Assembly: GCA_016711285.1 (NCBI GenBank)
Contig: JADJTG010000014.1
Span: 1 to 64,000, forward strand
Length of the DNA: 64,000 nt
Direction: 5' to 3'
From: Sphingobacteriales bacterium
GTDB lineage: Bacteria > Bacteroidota > Bacteroidia > Chitinophagales > UBA2359
Shown: positions 47,577-57,856 of the stretch, piece by piece
Position numbering within the stretch: the stretch's first letter is position 1
Layout: the number at the start of each line of letters is the position of its first letter
Translations under genes and position numbers: made by a program
The notes under the pieces: generated by a model
Seen by the model: the letters and a program-made list of their open reading frames with translations, nothing else
Told to the model about the DNA's origin: nothing
Database searches by the model: none

Positions 47577-48791
47577 CTAAAAAATTGACATTGTTTTGAG
47601 ATGTGCTGCACCTTTTTCTAATAATTTTTCGTAAGAAAGAGCAGCTATTTCTGGCGCAACGGCGGGTTTTTTACTGACTTTCTGCGATTCGGCTATCAAA
47701 ATTTTGTATTTCTGTGCAATAAGCGACCAAGTGTATCGCCGTTGTGCAATTTGTTGCATTTTTGTTCCGATGGATTTGAGTTTTACGGTATAAATATTTT
47801 GTAGCTGCTGTATGAGTTCTTCTTTATGGCGAAAATACAGAGCTTGATGCTCGGTAGTGACCCGATTGTAGGATACGCCGTAAGCCAAAATCGGCAACCC
47901 CAAAAACATCGCTTCTACCAAAGAAGGATTCGTACCTCCCGCAGAGTGTCCATGTATATACAAAGCAGCGTTGCTCCTGAGTACATCTAATCTTTGTTGA
48001 TCATAAATGGGGTCAAAAATATGAATGTTGGAATGATGCCCGTAGGCGGCTTTGAGTTGTATGCCGTATGCACTCTTATCCCAATTTCCTACTATCACTA
48101 AAGGAAGCGTTGAAGTTTCGGCGAAGGCTTCTAAAATGAGATGAATATTGTTTTCGGGTTCTATCCTGCATACTTTAAAAGCGTAAGGATTGGTAAGAAA
48201 AGGATATTGTTGTATATCCTGTGAAGTAATGCCGACCTGCAAGGTATGGTCTGCGCCGTATTCTATAATTCTGCTCACAGTGCCGTATCGTGCGGCTGTA
48301 TAATCTTGTATGGCTTCGTTGTCGGAAATGTCAATATGCGAATATTTTACTGCCATACTTTCTGCCCAAAATAAATACCACTTTGCCGGCAAATTCCACT
48401 TTTCTCTTTTCCACTCGATACCATCTATAGAAATGATGATTTTTTTGTTGGTAAACCAATACACAAAAGGCAATATCCAAGCACCTGCCACACCCAAAAT
48501 CAACAACACATCAGCAAACAGCAAAGCGTGCAAAATCGCAATGGTATCGTAGGCAATACTTTGAACGCCATTGGCATCAAGCGGAAGATAATGGAGTTTT
48601 GCGCCTTTATAATGAGAACTTCGCTCGGGTTTTTTATATTTTTTGCCCGAACAATATACCGTGATGTCGTATTCGTCAGCGATGTTTTCAATGAGATGTT
48701 CCGTTAAAGTTTCGAAGCCGCCGTAATTTGACGGAACTCCCACCGTGCCTATAATGGCAAGTTTTGTTTTATCCTGTTTCTGCTTCTCCAT
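47577..48791 (-). CDS. DUF1972 glycosyltransferase (rhamnosyltransferase-like)
   Basis: The 404-residue GT-B enzyme carries the DUF1972 opening KLAIIGTVGVPSNYGGFETL, ISIDGIEWKREKWN, YGADHTLQV and a C-terminal GT4 domain with LPLVIVGNW, then HGHSAGGTNPSLVEAMFLGL as donor-binding block. Family members add rhamnose or related sugars early in repeat-unit assembly. It is the first gene of a minus-strand run that continues with the WecA-like enzyme (2-bp gap) and probably the sigma-54 regulator, H-NOX and kinase. It has the shared promoter arrangement upstream. Confidence 0.88.
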   Translation of the reverse strand: MEKQKQDKTKLAIIGTVGVPSNYGGFETLTEHLIENIADEYDITVYCSGKKYKKPERSSHYKGAKLHYLPLDANGVQSIAYDTIAILHALLFADVLLILGVAGAWILPFVYWFTNKKIIISIDGIEWKREKWNLPAKWYLFWAESMAVKYSHIDISDNEAIQDYTAARYGTVSRIIEYGADHTLQVGITSQDIQQYPFLTNPYAFKVCRIEPENNIHLILEAFAETSTLPLVIVGNWDKSAYGIQLKAAYGHHSNIHIFDPIYDQQRLDVLRSNAALYIHGHSAGGTNPSLVEAMFLGLPILAYGVSYNRVTTEHQALYFRHKEELIQQLQNIYTVKLKSIGTKMQQIAQRRYTWSLIAQKYKILIAESQKVSKKPAVAPEIAALSYEKLLEKGAAHLKTMSIF

Positions 48792-48814
48792 ATCAATCTA
48801 ATTTACCAATGATA

Positions 48815-48901
48815 AAATCTAATGTAGTGCCAAAATTATAAATTACTGATTATCAATAATTTATAATTTTTATTAAAATACTAATACTCCATATTGTGGA
48901 A
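48815..48901 (-). promoter_or_regulatory. Sigma-54-like promoter P3 with CTCC-N7-GGAA site, DUF1972 glycosyltransferase operon
   Basis: The minus-strand core TTTGGCACTACATTAGATTT (48834 down to 48815) has GG, ten bases, then GA. A one-mismatch palindrome CTCC-ATATTGT-GGAA lies at 48887-48901, 55 bp upstream of TGGC. The start codon is 41 bp downstream. Confidence 0.55.
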
Positions 48902-48921
48902 AATTTTGATTTGCCTTGATT

Positions 48922-50012
48922 TCAATTTATCAGAGTAGAATACGATAAAACTGCACGCATTTTGGCTTCTTTAAATAATTCCAACCGCTTTTTGGCTGCC
49001 TCGCTCATCATCTGATAGCGATTGTTGTTTTGTAAAATATATCTCAAAGTTTCATTGAGTTGCTGTCGGTTTCTGGAGTCCACACTACAGCCGCTTACGC
49101 CTTCTTCTATCACTTCAAGAATACCCCCCACCGGAGGCACAACAGCCGGCAGCCTATATGCCATTCCTTCAATGATAGTAAGCCCAAAAGTTTCTATCCA
49201 ACCGTCGGGTCTTGATAAATTGACGATAATATCAGCCCACTGATAAAAAATATGTACATCCTGTTGGGCGGGATATATCAGAAGATTGTCGGGAATGACG
49301 CAATTGCGAAAAAAATCGTTAATATCTTCCTGTTTTGCATTCAGTACCAAACGGAAATAAAACTGCGGATTATCCTTAGCCAGTTGTAAAAATTCAAAAA
49401 CGCCCTTATAAACTTTAAGTGAGCAAATCATTAATACATTTTGTGCTTGCTCTGTCGGTTTTTTGGGGAGTAATTTTTCTAAATAACTATCTTCAATGGT
49501 ATTATATACAATACGATTGGGTACAGAACAAATGTTGTGTTGCTGCTGTACATACTTGGATACGTTGATGATTTCGGTGGCGGTAAAACGAACCATTCCA
49601 AATAAAAACCATTTTAAAACAGCCGGACTAACACTGCTTTCGTGTATGTGATAAATGACCTTTGCGCCTTTTATTTTTCCTAATAATGCCGCTCCGAAAG
49701 GCAAAACAGTATTGACATAAACAAGGTCGTTTTTTGTGATTTTATTCCACATTTTCAGCATCAATATAGCTTGGCTCAATGTATAATACAGCAGCCGCAA
49801 CCAAGGGTTTTGTTTAAATTGATACCACCCCAGTGATACTGAATGCCCTGAATATCGGATAAAAAACCATTTTGATGCGGACTGGTATAGAGATGAATAT
49901 TTTTTGCACCCGAACTTGTCCATATTTTTAATAGTTGGCTCAATACTTTGGGGCTTCCGCTTCGGTCGTTGAGCAAATGAAAAGCAAACAGGCGCGATGT
50001 CGGATTATTCAT
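48922..50012 (-). CDS. Glycosyltransferase (GT4-like), one frameshift
   Basis: The N-terminal piece (50012-49776) has SRLFAFHLLNDRSGSPKVLS, the usual GT4 opening. The C-terminal piece (about 49815-48922) has VIYHIHESSVSPAVLKW, VLMICSLKVYKGVFEFL, the donor region PDGWIETFGLTIIEGMAYRL and PAVVPPVGGILEVIEEG. The frames join at the A run 49815-49817, where one more base gives GGINFKQNPWLRLLYY. The total is about 363 residues. The start overlaps the stop of the upstream GT by 4 bp. It is the last gene of the operon starting at 54309. Confidence 0.85.
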
Positions 50013-51228
50013 ATTGCTGCATATATTTTTTGTAAGTGTTCGCCGCGTCTGTCCCAGTGAAAAAATCTTTCAAATCTTTGTCGTGCCGCCTTGCGCAGGT
50101 CGTTGCGGTGTTGGGGGTTCTCAAATAAATATTGCAGGGCAGCAGATAAAGCAACAACGGTGTCGGTATATGTTTTTTGTTGTGCAACGGCAATGCCACA
50201 TTCGGAGTTGATAAATTCGCCGGGACCTTCGTTGTCAAGGCATACCACAGGCAAGCCGAAAGATAGTGCTTCTGCCACTACCATACCTGCACCTTCGTGT
50301 GAGGGAAATAAAAATACCGATGCTGTTTTAAATTCTTGCAGCAGTTCCTCCCTTTCTATCCAAGGAACAAAAGAAACCATAGCTTCTATATTGTTCTCTT
50401 TGACCAATTTTTTCAAAAAAGAATCTTCTGCACCACTGCCGATGAGCAAAAGCCGGCACTTGTTTTTTTGTTCGCGGGGTAGTTGCGCTGTCAGGTGGGC
50501 AAATGCCGAAATGCTGAGGTCAAAGCCTTTTAAGGGTACAAATCTGCCCGCAGAAATGACGGTAAAATATTCGTCTTCGTGGTCTTTTTTCCACCCGAAG
50601 TCCTGTGTAGCCACCGATGGCAGGATTGAATAGTCGGTTTTGAGGCGCAGTACTTTTGGGGCGGCACTGTTCATACACAAAATATGTGCTGCCGTTTTTT
50701 TGGTGCGTGAAAGGCTACAAGAAAACCTCCAAAAATATTGTTTTGCCAACCACGTCAGGCGGTCTTTCAGCCAATAGCTGCACCGATAGGGAGCAAGATA
50801 CTGTGCCGGAATAAGAGGATGATGCCCCACAGGACCCCATACAAAAGGTTTGTTCAGTTTCCATAAAAAAGAAGGTGTCCAGTCGTTGTGAAAATTAAGA
50901 TTATGCGCAATATCAAATTGCAACTTTGATTTTTTGATAAATGCCACCACGCCGTATTGCCACATCAAGTAATACAACATCGCACCTCGTCCGCCTTTTT
51001 CCAAAACCGCAGCCAATAGGGGAGGTCGTAATACAAAAATTGTATATTCTGATAATCATCATTCGGATTCTCTTGTTGATATTTTTCTATATGTATGCGG
51101 TTGTTTTCTCTGGTAATAGCAAAAACTTTATGAAAACGCGCTATTTGCAACACAAAATTCCAGCCCATACCGTCTTCTGAGCCTTTGTAGGGATTAATGG
51201 CATACGCCGATACTAATATTCTTTTCAT
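50009..51228 (-). CDS. Glycosyltransferase (GT4-like), one frameshift
   Basis: The N-terminal piece (51228-50965) has ILVSAYAINPYKGSEDGMGW, a common GT4 opening. The main piece (51016-50009) has FDIAHNLNFHNDWTPSFLW, FVWGPVGHHP, FTVISAGRFVPLKGFDLSIS, LLLIGSGAED and SHEGAGMVVAEALSFGLPVV. The frames join at a T5 run (50996-51000, plus strand); six bases would give LRFWKKGGRGAMLYY. The total is about 406 residues. Start and stop overlap the neighbouring genes by 1 and 4 bp, so the operon is tight. Confidence 0.86.
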
Positions 51229-51914
51229 TATCTGGACTTTAGAAGTTTAGCGGGAACACCCCCGATGACGGAGTAGGCAGGAAACGAAGCCGTAACTACC
51301 GCACCGGCGGCGATTATGCTACCTTCGCCGATCACTACACCGTCTAAAATGGTAACTTTACTGCCTATCCAGCAATTTTTTTCAATTTTTATACCTTTTC
51401 TGCTAATACCCTGATGACGAATAGATTGGGAGAGGTCTTGGCTGTTATGGTTTTCGGGGTGACAACTAAAGTATTGACCGATGATACATTCATCACCGAT
51501 TTCAAGACCGCCGCCGCCGCCCAAATAAGCAAATTCGCCGATACCTACATTGTTGCCGATTTTGATAAACTCGCCCGGACAACTCAATGACGTAGAAACT
51601 ACGACCCTGCTATAAGCACCAATTCCTGTATTGTCGCCGATGATTATGCCTTCTTTGCCCAAAGCACCGATATAAACTTGGTCGCCGAGTTTCAGGTATT
51701 TTCCGAATTTTATTTTTGGCGCATTGAACCATTGCACATTTTTACCCAACAAGCACATTTGAGGATTTTTACCATAAAAAAACCACCTCAGACCGCGCAC
51801 CAAACTCCAAAAATTTGTCGTTGCAAATGAAATAATAGCGATGGTGTTCACCGAAGGGTGCAGGCTGAATTGCGGATTCCGCCAACGGACGATATGCTCA
51901 ATGATGCTGCGCAT
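51228..51914 (-). CDS. Acyltransferase with left-handed beta-helix (hexapeptide repeats)
   Basis: The 228-residue protein shows hexapeptide repeats from about residue 70 onward (IIIGDNTGIGAYSRVVV, IKIGNNVGIGEFAYLG, LEIGDECIIGQYFSCHPEN with the catalytic-type His-Asn, then KIEKNCWIGSKVTILDGVVI, GEGSIIAAGAVVTASF and VIGGVPAKLLKSR). This is the WbbJ/LacA-like O-acetyltransferase pattern. It would add acetyl or other acyl groups to a sugar of the polymer. It overlaps both neighbours by one base. Confidence 0.9.
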   Translation of the reverse strand: MRSIIEHIVRWRNPQFSLHPSVNTIAIISFATTNFWSLVRGLRWFFYGKNPQMCLLGKNVQWFNAPKIKFGKYLKLGDQVYIGALGKEGIIIGDNTGIGAYSRVVVSTSLSCPGEFIKIGNNVGIGEFAYLGGGGGLEIGDECIIGQYFSCHPENHNSQDLSQSIRHQGISRKGIKIEKNCWIGSKVTILDGVVIGEGSIIAAGAVVTASFPAYSVIGGVPAKLLKSR

Positions 51915-54309
51915 TAGATGAGTTTTGCTTGAATTTGATTAGAAATAAAGGCTACCGTTTTATCCAAAGTTACATTTTCAATGGCGTGATACTGATGCGG
52001 GCATTGGTTGCCGAGTTGGTAGAATAAAGACAAGTAATCGCGGGTTAGTTTTGAAATGGTGTTTTCGTCCAATTCTTTTTTTCGGCTCAATATAATTTTG
52101 GGGTCGGCATATAAAAAGAAATTAAGATGTGGTTTTAGTATCAAAAAGTATCCCATTTTAAAAACCCATTGTGGTAATACGATATTGCTGCGCAAACTGT
52201 CGTTGATAAAATCAAAATAATAGCGGTCGTATAATACCACCTGACCTTGCAATACATATTTCAGATAGATATAAAACTGCCCTAAAAAATAATCTATATA
52301 ATAATAAGAAAACCTGAGTAAAGAGCCAATAAAACTTTTGTTTTTACCTTGGCGCGGCAATTGTTCGGCGGCGGCTTTTTCTGCTGCTTCTTTGCCTTTT
52401 ATCCAGGCACTCAAAATAGGCAACAAAGAAGGGCGATGCCTGATAACCACTACATTTTTTCTGAATTTTTTTTCCAATTCATATTTTGTTTTTTCTATAA
52501 TGGTGGATTTGCCCGCTCCGTCCACTCCGCTAAAAGTAATAATCAGCCCGCGATTTGAAAAAACATTATAGATAGTGTCCAAAAAATAAGCGAGGCGATT
52601 TTTTAGCCCCGATATACCTCTGTTTTCCGGTCTGCTTTTTATAATATCTCGAAGTTGTTTGGGGTGCGGTTTGCCGCTCGAAATCTGATGGTTCAATACT
52701 TTATCCAACAGCACTTGCGAAGTGCGTATTGTAGTGCTATATTGTTTGTATTTGTCGGGAATAACGGCATTGTTAAGCCCGTAGAATAATCCGATAAACA
52801 AGTCTGTATCTCTTGCGCTGACATGTCGTATTCCGTCATTATCTGTTCGTGCGTGCTGAATCATATTATGTACATTCATATACTCTAAATGCTTTCTTTT
52901 GAGCTGGTGAATAGCATCTAAACTGAATACGGTATGATCGCGGGTTAATACGATTATTTTGCTCATTGCTATGCCGCTTCGCACACTGATTTTTGCTGTT
53001 AAGGGGTGATTTTTGAAGTGTTTCAGCAGCATAGATGTATCATTTTTCGACAACAGCAAATCAATATCCGAAAAAAGCGATAATTTTTCAGGTTGTGTCA
53101 GGGGGAGTTTTAAACCTGCATATTGAATATCGTGTAAATAATCAAATAAGTCCAGAATAACAAGTTTTCTGTGATTCATGCTGTTGCCTAATACATCGCT
53201 CAACGCCGTATTCCACACGTCCAAAAGCCAATAAATTTGTGCGTGCCAGTGTGTTTGTTTTTCGTATATTTCCAAATAATACAATACATTTATCAAAAGA
53301 TATAAAGAAAGATAGTCGTTTGTTTCACTTTTTTTTATAAAAAAGGGCAAATAACTTTCTATCTCACTTTTTATTTGAGACCAATTTTTATGCTCCGAAA
53401 GAATACCTTTTTGTATAATAAAATGAAAAAAATCAAACCCCTCCGGATAGTTGCCATTCACTAATTCCCAATCATAAATATAGAGCTTGCCTGCTTCGTC
53501 GGCATACATGTTCCAAGGCGTAAAATCCCCGTGAGCTAAATTCACATTCAAATAACGCTTATGAAGAAGATGCAATAAATGACCCAATTTTTTCAGTATG
53601 CCTGAAGGAACTTTTTTTCTTGTTTGTTGAAGTTGTGTCAAACGCTCATTGAGGTGTAAGATATTATCCAACGCTTCAAAAGAAATATTGCGTTGTTCTA
53701 TATTTCTCAGCGAAAACAGGGCTTTAGCGTGTTCGGGAGAAAAGGTATGAGTGCGATAATGATAACTTTTTTTATCCGATACCGACAGCGAACGCTCATC
53801 TTGATGCAGAAGTTTGGGAAAAGTAAAATTTTTAATGTCAGAAGAAGCTAATTTTTGCAAAACAGCTCTCTCTTTTTTTATAAGAGATATTGCCTGTGGA
53901 GTAATGGCTATTTTGGTAAATATACCCTTTCTTGTTTCGTCTTCTGTGTAATGGATATATTTTTGATTCGGACCCACAGTACCTGTAAATAATGCCCAAT
54001 TATTATTGAAAAGATTAAGATTAAAATGGTGGGGGGGATTGATGAAAACAATTGCACGTTTGAATACCCATTTTTGAATATTGAAAGCAAAAACCAATTT
54101 GAGCAGCCAACTGAAAGCACCCGCTTTCCAGCCCTGAATATGGTAAAATTTCAAAATAAAGGACGTTTTAATCCAAGCGGCTAAACCCAACGAACACTGC
54201 CATCTCTGTTGTTGATATATTGTACTTCAAGTTGATGATGGTTGTGTATGTCTGCTGTGTCCTGATTAATAAACCCTATCGTTTTGAATACATTTTGAAT
54301 GTTGCTCAT
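51914..54309 (-). CDS. Fusion of APH-like kinase, nucleotidyltransferase-like and thymidylate-kinase-like domains
   Basis: The ORF from 54190 encodes 758 residues. An ATG at 54307-54309 adds about 40 residues (LEVQYINNRDGSVRWV) if one base is missing near 54183. Region 1 (about 60-330) has the aminoglycoside-phosphotransferase-type motif AHGDFTPWNM (His220-Gly-Asp) and IYDWE. Region 2 (about 340-480) has SDIDLLLSK (374-382), like a minimal nucleotidyltransferase. Region 3 (about 545-758) is a P-loop kinase, FSGVDGAGKSTI (Walker A 555-563), with VLYDRYYFDF as in thymidylate kinases. It is the first gene of a polysaccharide operon, so a sugar or lipid-precursor kinase is more likely than dTMP phosphorylation. 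The exact reaction is unknown. Confidence 0.82.
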
Positions 54310-54333
54310 AAAATCCAAATTTTATAAACAGAA

Positions 54334-54421
54334 TATTCAAAATAATTGCCAATATTATAAATATATGACAATAAATTGTTTATAAATTATATTTTATATT
54401 TATTTGTTCCTTTTTTTGGAA
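54334..54421 (-). promoter_or_regulatory. Sigma-54-like promoter P4 with TTCC-N7-GGAA site, kinase-fusion operon
   Basis: The minus-strand core ATTGGCAATTATTTTGAATA (54353 down to 54334) has GG, ten bases, then GA. The palindrome TTCC-TTTTTTT-GGAA at 54407-54421 lies 56 bp upstream of TGGC. The extended start codon at 54309 is 42 bp downstream, which supports that start. Confidence 0.6.
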
Positions 54422-54485
54422 ATTATTTCTTTTGTGAAAAAAAACGGTTTTAATATCGAAAAAAATACTCAAAATTTACCGCACA

Positions 54486-55784
54486 TTATAACTCCACCTG
54501 TGCCGCTTGCTCACAGAGATTGCGAATAGCGATGTGTCCGGTATAATTTCCGAATAAGCGCAGCGAGGGTGTTTCCTTTGCCAGTGCCGCCGACAACTTC
54601 GGCAGCTGCTCATACAAAGTCGGTGAGTAAATCGGAATGCCGTGTTGCCAGCGCGTGAGGTATGCCGCTTCCGAAGGCTGTGTTGCACCCAGCACGGCGG
54701 TGATGTCGGCTTCGGCGCGTTGTACCAGAGCGGCATCGGAGGCAGCCGCTAAAGTGCCGTCCATATCTCTGAAAATACACGTCAAACTCACCATATCGCT
54801 GCTTCGGGTGCGTTGCTCAAAAATACTGCTGTTGAACAAAATGCCCAAGGTGTTCAGCCCTTCGCTGCGTGCCGCCAAACACCCAAAACCGCCCTTGTAG
54901 CGCGGCAGTGCCGCCAAAGGATAAAACAAAGTAATGCTGACAATAGAAGCATATTGCACCTGCTCCAACAGAGCCGCCGCACTGCTGTTTTTGAGTAAAT
55001 TCGCCGCCGCCGGTGCAGGCGTACACAGCACTATTTGCTCCCGATTGCTCACCGGAATATCTCCGACAGGAGCATTGAGATTTATATCATTTTTCAAATG
55101 CTCGTACAAGGCTTGCACCCATTCGCCCATTCCGCCTTTAAAACCCCAAGTACCAGAAGTCGGCGGTTTTTGCTGCTGTTTGTCGCGTTGTTGCCACAGC
55201 CCCCACGCCAAAGAGCGATGCTCATTGAGTGCTTTGGCAAAAGAGGGCAGCACCAACGGAAAACTCAACTCCTGCGCCGTAGCTGCATAAATACCGCCAA
55301 AAGCAGGCTCTAACAGATACCGCAATGCGCCCATTCCCAAAAAAGTACTCCCGAACTGCTCCATCGTCTGCGGCTTTTCGCGGTGAGGCGCGATAAAATT
55401 CCACAGAGCTGCTGCCGTTTCGCCCACCGACAAAGGAAAACGTTGCAAATGCCCGCCTCGCACGATATAGCGTTTTTTTTGTTGAAGATTGGGCGGCAAC
55501 AACGACACTTTCAAATCATCGCAAAGGGCTTGTAGTGCCGGACTCCACAAAATGCCGTTGGCGGCGGTTTCTATCAAACCCTGTGGCGTGTGCAGCGTAT
55601 TGAGCAAACCGCCCACACGCTCATTTGCCTCCATAATTTTTACTGCCACCCCTTTTTTTCGCAGATGATACGCCAGCAACAACCCCGAAATACCACCCCC
55701 TACAATCAAAGTGGCTTGTTTTTTTAGTGGATTTCCTAATACAGATGTAGGCAAAAATCGGTAACTTGCAGCGTTTTTGGACAT
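54486..55784 (-). CDS. Protoporphyrinogen oxidase (HemG/HemY flavoprotein type)
   Basis: This FAD enzyme oxidises protoporphyrinogen IX (or coproporphyrinogen III) in heme synthesis. The 432-residue protein has the dinucleotide-binding LIVGGGISGLLLAYHLRKKG near residue 26, EANERVGGLLNT, AFGGIYAATAQELSFPLVLP, TWGFKGGMGEWVQAL, LCTPAPAAANLL and a C-terminal LRLFGNYTGHIAIRNLCEQA (the usual G.....G..I..C...G FAD motif with small changes). It is divergent from hemH, 115 bp away, which supports the pathway. Its GC content is higher than the surrounding polysaccharide genes. Confidence 0.9.
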   Translation of the reverse strand: MSKNAASYRFLPTSVLGNPLKKQATLIVGGGISGLLLAYHLRKKGVAVKIMEANERVGGLLNTLHTPQGLIETAANGILWSPALQALCDDLKVSLLPPNLQQKKRYIVRGGHLQRFPLSVGETAAALWNFIAPHREKPQTMEQFGSTFLGMGALRYLLEPAFGGIYAATAQELSFPLVLPSFAKALNEHRSLAWGLWQQRDKQQQKPPTSGTWGFKGGMGEWVQALYEHLKNDINLNAPVGDIPVSNREQIVLCTPAPAAANLLKNSSAAALLEQVQYASIVSITLFYPLAALPRYKGGFGCLAARSEGLNTLGILFNSSIFEQRTRSSDMVSLTCIFRDMDGTLAAASDAALVQRAEADITAVLGATQPSEAAYLTRWQHGIPIYSPTLYEQLPKLSAALAKETPSLRLFGNYTGHIAIRNLCEQAAQVEL

Positions 55785-55899
55785 AATTGATAAAATCTGA
55801 TTTTTTCTGCTGCAAAGCTAAGACCTAAATCGGGCTGATGCACAGATAATTGTTGTTTAATTTTTTTAATCAGATATTTTTTTTACGAAATTTCAAAAT

Positions 55900-56949
55900 A
55901 TGAATAGAGAAAAAATAGGTATTCTTTTAGTAAATTTGGGTACACCGGACGGTTATGATATAGGTTCTGTCAAGCGTTATCTTATTGAATTTCTTACCGA
56001 TGGACGTGTAATTGATATACCTTGGTTGTCGCGACAATTGTTGGTACGCGGCGTGATAGTACCTTTTCGCGCTTCCAATTCTGCTAAATCATATCAAGAA
56101 ATTTGGACTGAAAACGGCTCGCCGCTTTTATACTATGGGCTGCGGCTGAAAGAGAAATTGCAAAATTATTATCAACAATACATCAAAGACGGGCGCGAAT
56201 ATATTGTAGAACTCGGTATGCGTTATCAAAATCCTTCGCTTGAAAGTGCTTTGTTGGAATTGCGCCGCCGCCGTGTAAAAAAAATAGTGGTTGTGCCGCT
56301 TTTTCCTCAATATGCTTCGGCTACTGGCGGTTCAGTGCACGAAAAAGTAATGAGCATTGTGCGCACTTGGTGGGAAGTACCCGACATACAGTTCGTCAAT
56401 AGTTTTTATGATGATGCAGGTATGGTAGCTTGCTTTGCCGCCAATGCCGAGCAGCACCACATTGACAGCTACGACCATATTTTATTCAGTTTTCACGGCT
56501 TGCCCCAACGCCAGCTCCTCAAAGGAGACGACTGCAACCATTGTCTGCAAACACCCGACTGTTGCGCCGTTTTGAGCGAAAAAAACCATTTTTGTTACAG
56601 TGCCCAATGCTATGCCACCGCGCGTACCCTTGCCCAAAAATTACAATTACCCGAAAAAAAATACACGGTTTGTTTCCAGTCGCGCTTGGGCAAAGACCCT
56701 TGGCTACAGCCCTACACTTCGGAAATAATAGAAAATCTGGCAAAAAAAGGCAACAAAAAATTGTTGGTGCTGTGTCCGGCTTTTGTAGCAGATTGTTTGG
56801 AAACCATTTTTGAAATACAGACCGAATACGACCACGAATTTAAGGCGGCAGGCGGCGAAAAAGTGCAATTGGTGGAGAGCCTCAACGACCAAGATGCTTG
56901 GGTGGCGGCTCTGCAACAAATTATTGCCAAGCAATTACCACTTGTTTAA
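55900..56949 (+). CDS. hemH: Ferrochelatase
   Basis: Ferrochelatase inserts Fe2+ into porphyrin at the end of heme synthesis. The 349-residue protein shows ILLVNLGTPDG, ELGMRYQNPSLESAL, VVVPLFPQYASATGGSV, the catalytic His in ILFSFHGLPQRQL, CFQSRLGKDPWLQPYT and the conserved Glu in VADCLETIFEI. A Cys-rich insert after the catalytic His (DDCNHC, DCC, CYSAQCY) could bind a [2Fe-2S] cluster, as in some bacterial ferrochelatases. The start ATG follows an AT-rich leader shared with the divergent oxidase gene. Confidence 0.96.
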   Translation: MNREKIGILLVNLGTPDGYDIGSVKRYLIEFLTDGRVIDIPWLSRQLLVRGVIVPFRASNSAKSYQEIWTENGSPLLYYGLRLKEKLQNYYQQYIKDGREYIVELGMRYQNPSLESALLELRRRRVKKIVVVPLFPQYASATGGSVHEKVMSIVRTWWEVPDIQFVNSFYDDAGMVACFAANAEQHHIDSYDHILFSFHGLPQRQLLKGDDCNHCLQTPDCCAVLSEKNHFCYSAQCYATARTLAQKLQLPEKKYTVCFQSRLGKDPWLQPYTSEIIENLAKKGNKKLLVLCPAFVADCLETIFEIQTEYDHEFKAAGGEKVQLVESLNDQDAWVAALQQIIAKQLPLV

Positions 56950-56999
56950 AATCCGCATTTTATATAAAAAAGAGACTTTTTGAAAAATAGATTTTTTCT

Positions 57000-57635
57000 T
57001 TATTCAAATAATTCTTTGCGACCTACTACCCGACAGATGGGACATTGTTGGGGTTGATGTGCGCGGGCGGGACAATAGGCACGCCCGAAATAAATCATCT
57101 GTAAATGGAGTTTGTTCCACAGATTTTCGGGAAATGCTACTTTCAAATCCTTTTCGGTTTGTTCTACATTTTTGCCGTTGCTCAATTCCCATCGCCACGC
57201 TAAACGATGAATGTGGGTATCTACCGGAAAAGCAGGCACACCAAAAGCCTGCGACATTACCACCGATGCCGTTTTGTGTCCTACACCGGGCAATGCTTCG
57301 AGTGCCGCAAAAGTATGAGGTACATTGCCGCCGTGTTCAGTGACGATTATCTGCGAAAGGGCAGCGATATGTTTGGATTTGGCGGGCGATAAGCCGCAGG
57401 GATAAATAATTTCACGAATTTGCTCCACAGGAAGCTGCGCCATAGCAGAAGGGGTAGGAGCGAGGGCAAACAAAGCAGGGGTTACACGATTAACGCGCTC
57501 GTCAGTACATTGTGCCGACAGCACCACCGCCACCAATAGTGTAAAAGCATCGTGATGTTGCAAAGGTATAGGCGGTTGAGGATACAGTTGGTCTAAAGTA
57601 TCCCTAATAAAATTGATTTTTGATTTGTTTTTCAT
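57000..57635 (-). CDS. nth: Endonuclease III (DNA glycosylase/AP lyase)
   Basis: This base-excision repair enzyme removes oxidised pyrimidines. From the ATG at 57633-57635 the protein has about 211 residues with the HhH motif LEALPGVGHKTASVVM (catalytic Lys in HKTA), the catalytic Asp in FPVDTHIHRL, and LSAQCTDERVN. The C-terminal iron-sulphur region reads YCPARAHQPQQCPICRVVGR: three Cys are visible and the usual fourth is not, so a [4Fe-4S] cluster is doubtful. The ORF runs 10 codons upstream without family similarity. It converges on hemH. Confidence 0.93.
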   Translation of the reverse strand: MKNKSKINFIRDTLDQLYPQPPIPLQHHDAFTLLVAVVLSAQCTDERVNRVTPALFALAPTPSAMAQLPVEQIREIIYPCGLSPAKSKHIAALSQIIVTEHGGNVPHTFAALEALPGVGHKTASVVMSQAFGVPAFPVDTHIHRLAWRWELSNGKNVEQTEKDLKVAFPENLWNKLHLQMIYFGRAYCPARAHQPQQCPICRVVGRKELFE

Positions 57636-57856
57636 GTATTTGCTGTAAAAAAATAATACTTTCAATATGTTTTTTATATCATTGAAAAATATATCGATAA
57701 AAATTTTTTCTATTCAAGTAGATGATTAATAGCTTTTTAAAAATAAAAAATAATTTATATCTTTACAATGTTCTTTTGATATTTGTACATCGTATGTTTT
57801 TATTTTTTTATATAAAAAGTAGTCAAACAAAAAACATATAAACAAAAACTTATTTA

